6,675 nt of DNA, taken from Pseudomonadota bacterium (GTDB lineage: Bacteria; Bdellovibrionota_B; Oligoflexia; Silvanigrellales; Silvanigrellaceae). The notes below the pieces were generated by a model, which had not been told where the DNA came from, made no database searches, and saw only the letters and a program-made list of their open reading frames with translations. This document shows positions 1 to 6,266 of this stretch, piece after piece; the first letter of the stretch is position 1, and each line of letters opens with the position of its first letter. Where the stretch lies: assembly GCA_027490595.1 (NCBI GenBank), contig JAIXXU010000152.1:1-6675 (forward strand). The letters are read 5' to 3'. A program made the position numbers and the translations under genes.

Positions 1-514
1 CTGCCATACGCACATGTTCATCTCTACTTTGTAAAAATTTCTGAGCTATATCAACAATTTTTTCATCGGATAATTCTTTCAATGCCAGAAGGATTTCTGT
101 GTTTCTTTCAAGAACATCTTCATCAAAAACTTGCATATCAGTATTTAGATTTTTGATCAAAATATCTTTATATTCATTTTCATCAAATATTTTTTCTGCA
201 ATTTTCATTTGCCAAGAAATTCTTTTCTTAGACGATAAATTAATTTTAATTAATTCTTTTGCATGTTCTCTATGAGAAACTATAATTTTCATACACCGTT
301 CTTTTTCACGAGTATCAATAATGCCAGAATCAACGACTATTTCAAACCTTTTTAAAAGCTGAGGAATAGCAAATTCTGGAGAGACTTTTTCAAGTGCATC
401 AATAGCTTCTTCTCTTTGCTCTTTGGTGGTTACAGGGTTTTTTAAAACTTCACCTGATTTTTCATAGGATTTAAATTTAGATTCTGAGGAAAAAAATTTC
501 TTTAAAAAATTCAT
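1..514 (-). CDS. Helical-repeat (possibly HEAT-like) protein, 3' end outside window
   Basis: I do not recognise a specific family. The frame is open from an ATG at 514 to the left edge, giving 171 codons without a stop, so the C-terminus is missing. The product has no signal peptide. It starts with a basic, aromatic stretch (MNFLKKFFSSESKFKSYEKS) and then appears almost entirely alpha-helical. Helix pairs such as EEAIDALEKV followed by AIPQLLKRFEIVV, and later LLALKELSDEKIVDIAQKFL, with a following DEHVRMA, resemble HEAT/Armadillo-type repeats that score changes 'per helix pair'. The start lies 16 bp after the stop of the DUF1573 gene, with a weak AGG about 8 nt upstream, so co-transcription and perhaps translational coupling are likely. 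A cytoplasmic scaffold or protein-binding role is inferred from the fold only. The coding call is firm because a long frame persists with sensible composition; the HEAT assignment is tentative. Confidence 0.75.
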   Translation of the reverse strand, partial: MNFLKKFFSSESKFKSYEKSGEVLKNPVTTKEQREEAIDALEKVSPEFAIPQLLKRFEIVVDSGIIDTREKERCMKIIVSHREHAKELIKINLSSKKRISWQMKIAEKIFDENEYKDILIKNLNTDMQVFDEDVLERNTEILLALKELSDEKIVDIAQKFLQSRDEHVRMA

Positions 515-530
515 GACAATACCTGCTTTG

Positions 531-1742
531 TTAAGGTTCTACGTTTCTCAAAATACCAAAAAAAGGGACAAAGATTTCTTTGTAATCTGGGTCATTCGTT
601 TTTACAACAAAATGCCCAGAAATATTAACTCCCGAACTTAAAAGAGCTGAAGTTTGTTTAGGGTAACCTAACTTAAAATGCAATCTGTACGCTTCTAACT
701 GCTTACCTGCAGCTGGATCATTCCATAAAATTTTTTCCTTTTTAATGATAAAAATATCTGACTCTTTTATTTCTTTAGAATTTGATGTTTGTTTTAAATT
801 TACTTTTACAGCAGTAATATCAAAATTTTTCAAAGAAGAGGAATAAACAATCACTCGCTCAGAAGATTTTTGCGGAGACACAACACCAAATTCTACATAT
901 TTTGCAGTTTGATTTACCCTTCCAGTCACTTCGCCAACGATAGGGAATTTGTAATCTTTATAATAATCAGAATTGTTCCAAATAGTTAACTGTGAATTGA
1001 ACGGTCCAATGGGAAGGGGAGGAACAAAACTAACCTCAATTGTTGGGTTTTGCTCCTCATTTGTATCCAAAAGAGTTGCTTTGATATTAGGATTTGAAGA
1101 ATCTACGCCAAACACTTTCAAAGGACCATAATTTGAAAGTATTTCTGAGCGATTAGACCTAGTAAGGGAGGAATTTTTAAGTTGTTGTTTTAAATCTTCT
1201 GCCAAATTTAGAACATGAGGGGAGTGAAATTTAGCTCGCCCCAAAAGATTAACTTTAAAACGAAATTTTTTAACTTGGTTTTTATCCATTTTGCCTAAAT
1301 AAAGCATAGGAGGCACGCTCTCAATTTCTTGATTTACATGAGCAGATAAAGTGATAACAACCGTAGGCGAAGCTACAGGCATATTGGTATCGAACGTAAG
1401 TTTGCGAACGATATTGCCTTGAAAACCAGCCGTGTCTAAATCAACTGATACGAAACCTTCATCTTCTGGAGAAAATGTGTCTTGGGGTGTTTTGCCATCT
1501 TTTGCATAAACGGCAGCGTTCAAACAGCCGCAAGAAGAATGTATATTGGAAATAACCAAGGGACCTTGACCATCATTTCGAAAGGGAAATGTCTTATGCA
1601 GCCTTTGACCTCTGTAGGTTTCTCCAAAATAAAACGTAACCTCGTTTATTTTTAAATGAGGAACCAAAGGTTGATCAGGGGTATCTTGGGCAAAACTCAC
1701 ACACTGCCATAGAAATAAAATAATGAATACGCAAACTTTCAT
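531..1742 (-). CDS. Secreted DUF1573 protein with about three Ig-like (ASH-type) domains
   Basis: This is an exported protein of 403 residues with unknown biochemical role. The N-terminus is a Sec signal peptide: MKVC, a hydrophobic core (VFIILFLW), then a likely signal peptidase I site after SFA. The Cys in LWQC does not fit a lipobox. Residues about 33-138 match DUF1573: FGETYRGQ, the FRNDGQGPLVI strand and the SSCGC motif (Cys 71 and 73), ending in a TFDTNMP strand. Two further beta-rich repeats follow at about 144-275 and 282-398; the last has the typical ending VVKTNDPDYKEIFVPFFG. Only the first repeat keeps the Cys-Gly-Cys motif. I chose the ATG at 1742 because AGGTGG (1751-1756) sits 8 nt upstream. 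The longer frame begins at a GTG at 1754 that lies inside this ribosome-binding site and would put extra residues before the signal peptide. It is divergent from the Lnt-like gene and leads into the helical protein gene. A periplasmic or surface binding role is inference. Confidence 0.88.
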   Translation of the reverse strand: MKVCVFIILFLWQCVSFAQDTPDQPLVPHLKINEVTFYFGETYRGQRLHKTFPFRNDGQGPLVISNIHSSCGCLNAAVYAKDGKTPQDTFSPEDEGFVSVDLDTAGFQGNIVRKLTFDTNMPVASPTVVITLSAHVNQEIESVPPMLYLGKMDKNQVKKFRFKVNLLGRAKFHSPHVLNLAEDLKQQLKNSSLTRSNRSEILSNYGPLKVFGVDSSNPNIKATLLDTNEEQNPTIEVSFVPPLPIGPFNSQLTIWNNSDYYKDYKFPIVGEVTGRVNQTAKYVEFGVVSPQKSSERVIVYSSSLKNFDITAVKVNLKQTSNSKEIKESDIFIIKKEKILWNDPAAGKQLEAYRLHFKLGYPKQTSALLSSGVNISGHFVVKTNDPDYKEIFVPFFGILRNVEP

Positions 1743-1750
1743 GCTTCCAA

Positions 1751-1756
1751 CCACCT
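1751..1756 (-). promoter_or_regulatory. Ribosome-binding site of the DUF1573 gene (decides start)
   Basis: The minus strand reads AGGTGG, then 8 nt, then the ATG at 1742. The upstream in-frame GTG at 1754 is part of this very motif and has no comparable site of its own, which argues for the shorter protein. Confidence 0.7.
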
Positions 1757-1763
1757 AACAACT

Positions 1764-1792
1764 TTTACAATTGATTGAAACGTTATTATAAG
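1764..1792 (+). promoter_or_regulatory. Candidate sigma-70-type promoter for the lnt-like/rarA unit
   Basis: TTTACA (1764-1769, five of six matches to TTGACA) is followed by a 17-nt spacer and TATAAG (1787-1792, five of six matches to TATAAT). A start about 7 nt downstream would give a leader of roughly 20 nt that just contains the ribosome-binding site of the ATG at 1820. It would also exclude the TTG at 1775 as a start. The -10 overlaps that of the opposing promoter. It was found by eye with no transcript data. Confidence 0.5.
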
Positions 1793-1813
1793 ATAATCCT
1801 AAATTATTGGAAG
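1785..1813 (-). promoter_or_regulatory. Candidate sigma-70-type promoter for the DUF1573 unit
   Basis: The minus strand has a perfect TATAAT (complement of 1785-1790). A -35 at the right distance is weak: CTTCCA (1808-1813, 17-nt spacer) matches only half of the consensus. A start near 1778 would leave a leader of about 35 nt with the AGGTGG site near its 3' end. The -10 shares four base pairs with the plus-strand -10 (1787-1792), so the two promoters cannot easily be occupied at once. Confidence 0.45.
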
Positions 1814-1814
1814 A
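1809..1814 (+). promoter_or_regulatory. Ribosome-binding site of the lnt-like gene (decides start)
   Basis: GGAAGA lies 5 nt before the ATG at 1820. The alternative TTG at 1775, in the same frame, has no purine-rich site upstream and lies within the proposed promoter. This favours the 558-residue product. Confidence 0.6.
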
Positions 1815-1819
1815 ACCCT

Positions 1820-3496
1820 ATGCTTATATCTAAACAACATTTTTATGTGACCTGCCCTATTCTTGTCACCATCAGTGCCTTGGTAGCAAGTGTAGGATTT
1901 TACACAGCAGGATTACCAAATCCATGGATAGCGGGATTGCTTACCATATCACTAGCTCCCCTGTTTGTTAGCATGAGAGTGTGCTCACAAAAGGTAAAAT
2001 ATTCCCTATTTTTGGCATGGTGGTTTGGATTTATACTTGAATTCATTGCTTTTCAATGGTTTGTGAAGCCCATGATCTATTTTGGGGGTTTAGAGCCTAT
2101 CTTGGCAATGGGCTTATTTGTTTTCATATGTGCAGTTGTTGCTGTCTATTTTGTTCTTCTTTTCAGTCCATTCACCGTTGGCTTTTGGCTTCTCCAAAAT
2201 GAAAGCAAACTTATTTTTCCAACCACCACAATAAAAAATATTATTGTGTCTGTCTCTATGCTTTTTGCCGCCACAGGGTTGGAAATTATTATTCCACGTT
2301 TTTTTCACTGGACATTTGGCTCGTTACTGAATGCTTCTCCTATTCTAAATCAGTTGACGAGCTTATTTGGAATGAGTTCAGGAACCGTTTTTATATTCAC
2401 GATTAGTTTATTCGTATCAAAAATTTCAATAAATAATTCTGCTAAAAAAAATATTTTTATTTCAATACTTATTCTATTTATCTCAAGTAGTGTTTATTTT
2501 TTTGGTCATTGGCGCATTGAGAAATACAATAAAAAACTCCTTGACAGCCACAAAGCCATTATAGCTTTCTTACAACCAAACTTTCTACCTCCATTCCTTA
2601 CCGATCGAAAATTACCTACAGAAAGTACAACAACACCAAGTTTTTTTTATCTTATAAACATGAGTACTAAAATACTAAATGAATCATATCAAAAATTTCA
2701 TTCTTTTCCTGAACTACTTATTTGGCCAGAAAGTACAGCGCCTGATTTCTTTTTTTATCATCCAGCTCAAATTGAAAAAGTTAGAAAAATAAGTGAAGAA
2801 ACTCATACAACATTCCTTGTTCAGGCTATCAAAATAGACAAGGCTTCCCAGGCAAATAATCATTTACACACAATATGGTCAGCATCAGGAATGGTAACAA
2901 AAAATGGTCTAGAAAAAACGCTGTTTGAAAAATGGACTCCCATGCCTTTTGGTGAAAGTTTCCCTACGGACGATTTTTGGTCTGCGCCTGGAAATATGTA
3001 TAGGAGCATTTTTAAGAATGCCGGGAAAATCAAAGCAGGGCATGAATTTAAACCTTTGGTTGTAAATCCAAAACTAAAAGTGACGCCACTGATTTGTTTT
3101 GATGCGATTTCACAAGAGCTGGCCTACAAAAGTTCAAAATGGGGAAATACAAATCTTTATGTAAATCAGGATAATCTAATTTGGATGGTGGATAGCAATG
3201 CAGGATACGAACTTGCCGTACTCAATCAAATGCGTTCCCTTGAAACTGGACGATCGCTCATTATGGCATCAAACTCTGGACCTAGTATGGTATTTGATGG
3301 ATTGGGTAGACTTCTTACTGAGCAAACGCCCCTTCTTGAGCCCAGTGAAAAAATTCTTTCTGTGCCAACTGAACCAATTTTCACACTGTATTTAGTGGTC
3401 TGGCAGTGGCCACTTGTCATAAGTGGATTTGTCTCTACGTTATTACTTTGTATTTGTTTATATTCTGTTTGGCGTTATAAAGTTCAAAATGTGTAA
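1820..3496 (+). CDS. lnt: Apolipoprotein N-acyltransferase-like protein (Lnt family)
   Basis: Lnt moves an acyl chain from a phospholipid to the N-terminal Cys of lipoproteins in the inner membrane. This product has 558 residues, longer than the E. coli enzyme (about 512). Seven or so hydrophobic segments occupy about residues 11-229, a carbon-nitrogen hydrolase domain follows at about 245-515, and a last membrane segment at about 521-550 ends the chain. The triad is visible: Glu304 in LLIWPES, Lys371 in FEKWTPMPFGE and Cys426 in PLICFD. Other family marks are QPN at 252-254 and NQMRSLETGR near 469-478. Oddities: the Tyr-Glu after the catalytic Cys in E. coli is Phe-Asp here, no Trp follows the QPN strand where E. 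coli has KW, and the NDAWFG motif is replaced by QDNLIW. The region between QPN and WPES is also longer. It is divergent from the DUF1573 gene and 32 bp ahead of rarA. Family membership is firm; activity as a true Lnt is inferred. Confidence 0.85.
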   Translation: MLISKQHFYVTCPILVTISALVASVGFYTAGLPNPWIAGLLTISLAPLFVSMRVCSQKVKYSLFLAWWFGFILEFIAFQWFVKPMIYFGGLEPILAMGLFVFICAVVAVYFVLLFSPFTVGFWLLQNESKLIFPTTTIKNIIVSVSMLFAATGLEIIIPRFFHWTFGSLLNASPILNQLTSLFGMSSGTVFIFTISLFVSKISINNSAKKNIFISILILFISSSVYFFGHWRIEKYNKKLLDSHKAIIAFLQPNFLPPFLTDRKLPTESTTTPSFFYLINMSTKILNESYQKFHSFPELLIWPESTAPDFFFYHPAQIEKVRKISEETHTTFLVQAIKIDKASQANNHLHTIWSASGMVTKNGLEKTLFEKWTPMPFGESFPTDDFWSAPGNMYRSIFKNAGKIKAGHEFKPLVVNPKLKVTPLICFDAISQELAYKSSKWGNTNLYVNQDNLIWMVDSNAGYELAVLNQMRSLETGRSLIMASNSGPSMVFDGLGRLLTEQTPLLEPSEKILSVPTEPIFTLYLVVWQWPLVISGFVSTLLLCICLYSVWRYKVQNV

Positions 3497-3528
3497 TTTA
3501 AAAAACAATTTATTGTCCAGAGTTATTT

Positions 3529-4779
3529 ATGACTATATTTAAAGAACATCATCAACATAAATTGCTTGCAGAGAGAATGCGCCCAACACTTCAAACTATA
3601 CAATATCTTGTTGGTCCTGCTCGTAAAATATGGGAAAAGGATATCCATTTTTGGATTACAAAATGCAAGTATCATGGCATATTTTGGGGGCCACCTGGCT
3701 GTGGTAAAACAACCATTTCAAAGTTACTAGCTGAAAGTTGTAAAATACCCTATGAAAGCCTTTCTGCCGTTAATGATGGTGTAAAGGAAATCAGACAAGC
3801 TATAGAACTATGCCGTGGCGGAATTTTATTTATTGACGAAATTCATAGATTGACCAAATCTCAACAAGACATATTATTACCAGTCTTGGAAAGTTGTGAT
3901 GTTTGGTTAATAGGTTCAACAACAGAAGCACCAAATACGTCATTAAATGCAGCAATTTTAAGCAGAGTAAGAACAATTTATGTCGGACCTTTAAAAGAAA
4001 ATGACATTATTGAGTCACTTTCAAGAAGTTTACAGTTTTTACAAGATGAAGGGCATGAACAATTAGATCTTCCCTACTTAGAAAAAGAAGCTATTTCCAA
4101 AATTGCTAAAATGAGTGGAAATGACCTTCGGTTTGCATTGAATCTATTTGAAAATATAGCGTTTTGCCATACTAATTCAGAACGAGAGCACGTATACAAA
4201 AATATTTTAAAACACTTCTCTGAAAAAAATCACTATGATTTGATCAGTGCATTGATTAAAAGCATGCGAGGTTCTGACCCTGATGCAGCTTTATTTTATG
4301 CATTTCTCCTTCTAGATAAAGGAGAAGATCCAAGATTTATTTTAAGACGTTGTATTATTTTTGCGAGCGAAGATGTTGGAAATGCCGATCCACAAGCATT
4401 GAGTTTAGCGCTTAATTGCCTGCAAGCAGTGGAAACTGTAGGTATGCCAGAAGGACGCATTGCATTAGCACAATGCATTACATATTTATCTGCCACAGCA
4501 AAAAGTAATCGTGCCTACAGAGCTATTGATGTTGTGAGAGATTGGATACAATTTGCAAAAGAAAATGGGAAATCTACCCAACCTCCAATTGCGTTGACGA
4601 TAAAAGGACGCCATGAATATAAATACCCTCATGATTACGACAACAATTTTATTCATTATATCTATTTGCCTGAAGAGATTGATAAATTAAAAAAAGCTTA
4701 CAAAAAAAATGCCTATCAACCGTCTAGTGAAGGCTCAGAAAAAAAATTGTTGGAAAGGTTGCGAAATCTATGGAAATAA
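3529..4779 (+). CDS. rarA: Replication-associated recombination protein RarA (MgsA), AAA+ ATPase
   Basis: RarA is a clamp-loader-like AAA+ ATPase (bacterial relative of WHIP/Mgs1) that acts at stalled replication forks and binds single-strand DNA ends and SSB. Seen here in 416 residues: the opening LLAERMRPTL, Walker A GPPGCGKTT (54-62), Walker B ILFIDEIH (99-106), sensor 1 IGSTTEAP (128-135), arginine finger in SRVR (145-148) and sensor 2 GNDLRFAL (197-204). The C-terminal MgsA tetramerisation part includes HYDLISALIKSMRGSDPDAA (235-254), GEDPRFILRR, ASEDVGNADPQAL and AKSNRAYRAID, ending with YKYPHDYD (365-371). It is slightly shorter than E. coli RarA (447). After RMRPTL the usual DEYVGQ-H-L segment is contracted to QTIQYLVGP, losing about seven residues and the VGQ motif that helps hold the adenine in related ATPases. 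The ATG has a weak CAGAG site about 7 nt upstream. It follows the lnt-like gene by 32 bp and is likely co-transcribed from that promoter. Confidence 0.95.
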   Translation: MTIFKEHHQHKLLAERMRPTLQTIQYLVGPARKIWEKDIHFWITKCKYHGIFWGPPGCGKTTISKLLAESCKIPYESLSAVNDGVKEIRQAIELCRGGILFIDEIHRLTKSQQDILLPVLESCDVWLIGSTTEAPNTSLNAAILSRVRTIYVGPLKENDIIESLSRSLQFLQDEGHEQLDLPYLEKEAISKIAKMSGNDLRFALNLFENIAFCHTNSEREHVYKNILKHFSEKNHYDLISALIKSMRGSDPDAALFYAFLLLDKGEDPRFILRRCIIFASEDVGNADPQALSLALNCLQAVETVGMPEGRIALAQCITYLSATAKSNRAYRAIDVVRDWIQFAKENGKSTQPPIALTIKGRHEYKYPHDYDNNFIHYIYLPEEIDKLKKAYKKNAYQPSSEGSEKKLLERLRNLWK

Positions 4780-4786
4780 AATGCCA

Positions 4787-4827
4787 AGAAATAAATTCAT
4801 ATTATGCAGCATCTTGAAATAATTTCT
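4787..4827. repeat. Imperfect 13-bp inverted repeat at a convergent junction, possible weak bidirectional terminator
   Basis: The left arm (4787-4799, AGAAATAAATTCA) and the right arm (4815-4827, TGAAATAATTTCT) pair at 11 of 13 positions. The 15-nt loop contains a second small palindrome, ATGC-A-GCAT. The structure starts 8 bp after the rarA stop and covers the end and stop codon of the opposing TPR gene. Arms are AT-rich and no clean T tract follows: plus strand CTCTTCGTTTT, minus strand TGGCATTTTATTT. Terminator function is therefore only possible; the symmetry itself is plain. Confidence 0.4.
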
Positions 4828-5620
4828 CTTCGTTTTGGCCATTAAAATTAATGATTTCTTCTCTATTTTCAAATAAGAAGTTTCTGGGTAAATAAGAAAA
4901 AATTTTAACTTTATTAAGAATAAATAAAGTTAAATGACGGCGTGAAACCACAACACTTTTATGACGAGAAATATTCAAATTAAATAAAGGTTTCTTTGAT
5001 TGATAGCCATAGGCAATCAATTGCAAGTAGTCAATATTAATATTATTTTCATGTTGAATAACAACACATTTTATTTCATCCCACAAAAACGTAACATGAG
5101 ACATCCCCTGAAAAATTTGGATACTTTGACTGGTAACAGAGATTTTTTTGGTGCAGAAGTAATTAAACAATAAAATAGCAATCCAAGGCGATATGACTGC
5201 GATAAAGAATACTCCTAAAAAAGTTGGAAAATCATTTATTGCCATATAAATGTTTGAACCAAAAATAAGGAACAGCAAACAACTAACTAGACCTATTGCT
5301 GAGATAAAAATCAGAGCCCTAGAGAAAGGGTAATAAACCCGACCGTCTTCTGTGGGAATTGAAAATAAATTATCACGGCGATCTTCATAAAGACGCTCTT
5401 GAAACGCTGTTTTATACTCTTCATCATCGCTTAGACGATTTACTTTCTGCAAAATTAAAAAAGACTCTTGAAAATGTCCCAAAGAATCAAGTATTTTTGC
5501 TTTAAGATAGAGAGCCTGTGGGTTATTGGGAGAAAACAACAAGACATTTTCAAGAACCTCAAGGGCTTCTTGAATATTGCCTTCAGAAATTAAGTTTTGT
5601 ACATCTTTTATATGTTTCAT
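4802..5620 (-). CDS. TPR protein with two membrane segments and a beta-rich C-terminal domain
   Basis: I do not recognise this 272-residue protein as a named family. Residues 1-65 are TPR-like: ISEGNIQEALEVLENVLLFSPNNPQALYLKAKILDSLG-type spacing, with the alanine, leucine and final proline (NPQAL) positions of a 34-residue repeat, then a second helix pair (HFQESFLILQKV). A charged linker (66-100) follows, then two hydrophobic segments at about 102-120 and 133-155 separated by a short loop. The C-terminal part (158-255) is beta-rich with TKKISVTSQSIQIFQG and TFLWDEIKCVVIQ. Two membrane helices followed by such strands resemble bacterial PH-type (bPH2/YdbT-like) domains, so both the TPR and C-terminal parts probably face the cytoplasm. 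The ATG at 5620 has no strong ribosome-binding site (GATAAGCAAG only). It is a single gene between the rplI terminator and the convergent rarA. A scaffold role at the membrane is inference. Confidence 0.8.
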   Translation of the reverse strand: MKHIKDVQNLISEGNIQEALEVLENVLLFSPNNPQALYLKAKILDSLGHFQESFLILQKVNRLSDDEEYKTAFQERLYEDRRDNLFSIPTEDGRVYYPFSRALIFISAIGLVSCLLFLIFGSNIYMAINDFPTFLGVFFIAVISPWIAILLFNYFCTKKISVTSQSIQIFQGMSHVTFLWDEIKCVVIQHENNINIDYLQLIAYGYQSKKPLFNLNISRHKSVVVSRRHLTLFILNKVKIFSYLPRNFLFENREEIINFNGQNEEKLFQDAA

Positions 5621-5716
5621 GGCTTGCTTATCGGAAAGCGATGAGAAAACTTAAGTTTGGTGAGCCAAAGCGTTTTTTAAAAAGGGCTCTGTTTTAAACC
5701 CTTCTATGGAATAGTT

Positions 5717-5725
5717 TTTATACCA
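5717..5725 (-). promoter_or_regulatory. Possible extended -10 promoter of the TPR gene
   Basis: The minus strand reads TGGTATAAA (complement of 5717-5725), matching the extended -10 form TGnTATAAT at all but the last base. No -35 stands out. It would start transcription near 5710 and give a leader of about 90 nt that includes the small hairpin at 5656-5669. It lies just after the T-rich tail of the rplI terminator, where a promoter for the next gene is expected. Support is only by eye. Confidence 0.3.
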
Positions 5726-5727
5726 TG

Positions 5728-5763
5728 AATAAAGAAAGGCCCAGGCTAAAATGCGCAGGGCCT
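5728..5763 (-). terminator. rplI: Likely Rho-independent terminator of the rplI operon
   Basis: On the minus strand AGGCCC (complement of 5758-5763) pairs perfectly with GGGCCT (complement of 5737-5742) across a 15-nt loop that can form a further GC/GC pair. The stem is followed directly by TTCTTTATT. It begins about 44 nt after the rplI stop. Stem GC content and the following T-rich tail fit a classical intrinsic terminator; the loop is rather large and the tail is broken by a C and an A. Confidence 0.6.
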
Positions 5764-5806
5764 AAATATCATAACGTGAAAGTTTCAATTGTGGGTCAAT
5801 CGAAAG

Positions 5807-6253
5807 TTATCCTTGAGCGACAACCCAAATATTAAACTCAGTTGTTACTTGTGGATGAAGTTTTACTGAACCCTTGTAAACACCGACTCGTTTGATGTCA
5901 TCAATAATTGTAATGACTCGGCGATCAATCTGGTAACCAGCAGCCAAGAAAGCCGTGGACAATTCTTGAGTAGTAACAGTACCAAAAATTTTCTCTTCTT
6001 CCCCTACTGGCTTTTGAATTGTGAGAGACAACGAGGCAATGGCTGTAGAAAGCTCTTTAGCAGCTTCCAAAACTTTAGTTTTTTTTGCATCAGCAAGGCG
6101 ACGCTGATGAGCCAGCTGACGCTTGTTGGATTCATCTGCCATGGAGGCAAGTCCTCTGGGCAAAAGATAATTGCGAGCATAACCATTTTTTACATTAACT
6201 AAGTCACCGATAAATCCTAAGTTTGGTACATTGTCTTCAAGTAAAACTAACAT
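5807..6253 (-). CDS. rplI: 50S ribosomal protein L9 (bL9)
   Basis: L9 binds 23S rRNA near the base of the L1 stalk and helps keep reading frame and ribosome spacing. The 148 residues match the usual length (149 in E. coli). The N-terminal rRNA-binding domain starts MLVLLEDNVPNLG and carries the signature GYARNYLLPRGLA (about residues 25-37). A charged long helix follows (about 40-75, rich in Arg/Lys/Ala), then the C-terminal domain with GEEEKIFGTVTTQEL, the RRVITIID strand and KLHPQVTTEFNIWVVAQ at the end. I start at the ATG at 6253: AAAGGA sits 5 nt upstream and the family begins exactly with this MxVxLLED. A longer frame back to 6298 only overlaps the upstream gene. It follows the DUF2232-type gene by 13 bp. 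Promoter lies outside the window on the right. Confidence 0.97.
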   Translation of the reverse strand: MLVLLEDNVPNLGFIGDLVNVKNGYARNYLLPRGLASMADESNKRQLAHQRRLADAKKTKVLEAAKELSTAIASLSLTIQKPVGEEEKIFGTVTTQELSTAFLAAGYQIDRRVITIIDDIKRVGVYKGSVKLHPQVTTEFNIWVVAQG

Positions 6254-6258
6254 AATAA

Positions 6259-6264
6259 TCCTTT
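6259..6264 (-). promoter_or_regulatory. rplI: Ribosome-binding site of rplI (decides start)
   Basis: AAAGGA on the minus strand lies 5 nt before the ATG at 6253, just after the stop codon of the upstream gene (6267-6269). It supports the family-conserved start over the longer frame starting at 6298. Confidence 0.8.
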
Positions 6265-6266
6265 CT

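Noticed and set aside
1681..1742. Lipoprotein signal in the DUF1573 protein (LWQC)
   Set aside because: Trp and Gln before the Cys do not fit a lipobox; a signal peptidase I site after SFA is better.
1743..1754. GTG start at 1754 for the DUF1573 gene, adding four residues (MVGS)
   Set aside because: The GTG lies inside the AGGTGG ribosome-binding site of the ATG at 1742, and the shorter form has a clean signal peptide start.
1775..1819. TTG start at 1775 for the lnt-like gene, adding 15 residues
   Set aside because: There is no ribosome-binding site before it, it falls inside the candidate promoter, and a good site precedes the ATG at 1820.
2114..2308. Minus-strand open frame inside the lnt-like gene; similar ones at 3198-3395 (+), 3226-3420 (-), 4296-4496 (-), 6004-6186 (-) and 6367-6558 (-)
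   Set aside because: All lie within well-supported genes in other frames, with low-complexity or implausible products and no family motif.
2640..2648. Run of eight T in the lnt-like gene (and eight A near 2444-2451) as possible phase-variation tracts
   Set aside because: Such runs are expected by chance in this AT-rich sequence, the frame is intact through both, and eight bases is short for a variable tract.
5966..6202. Open frame on the plus strand inside rplI
   Set aside because: It is the opposite-strand shadow of a certain ribosomal protein gene and has no recognisable product.
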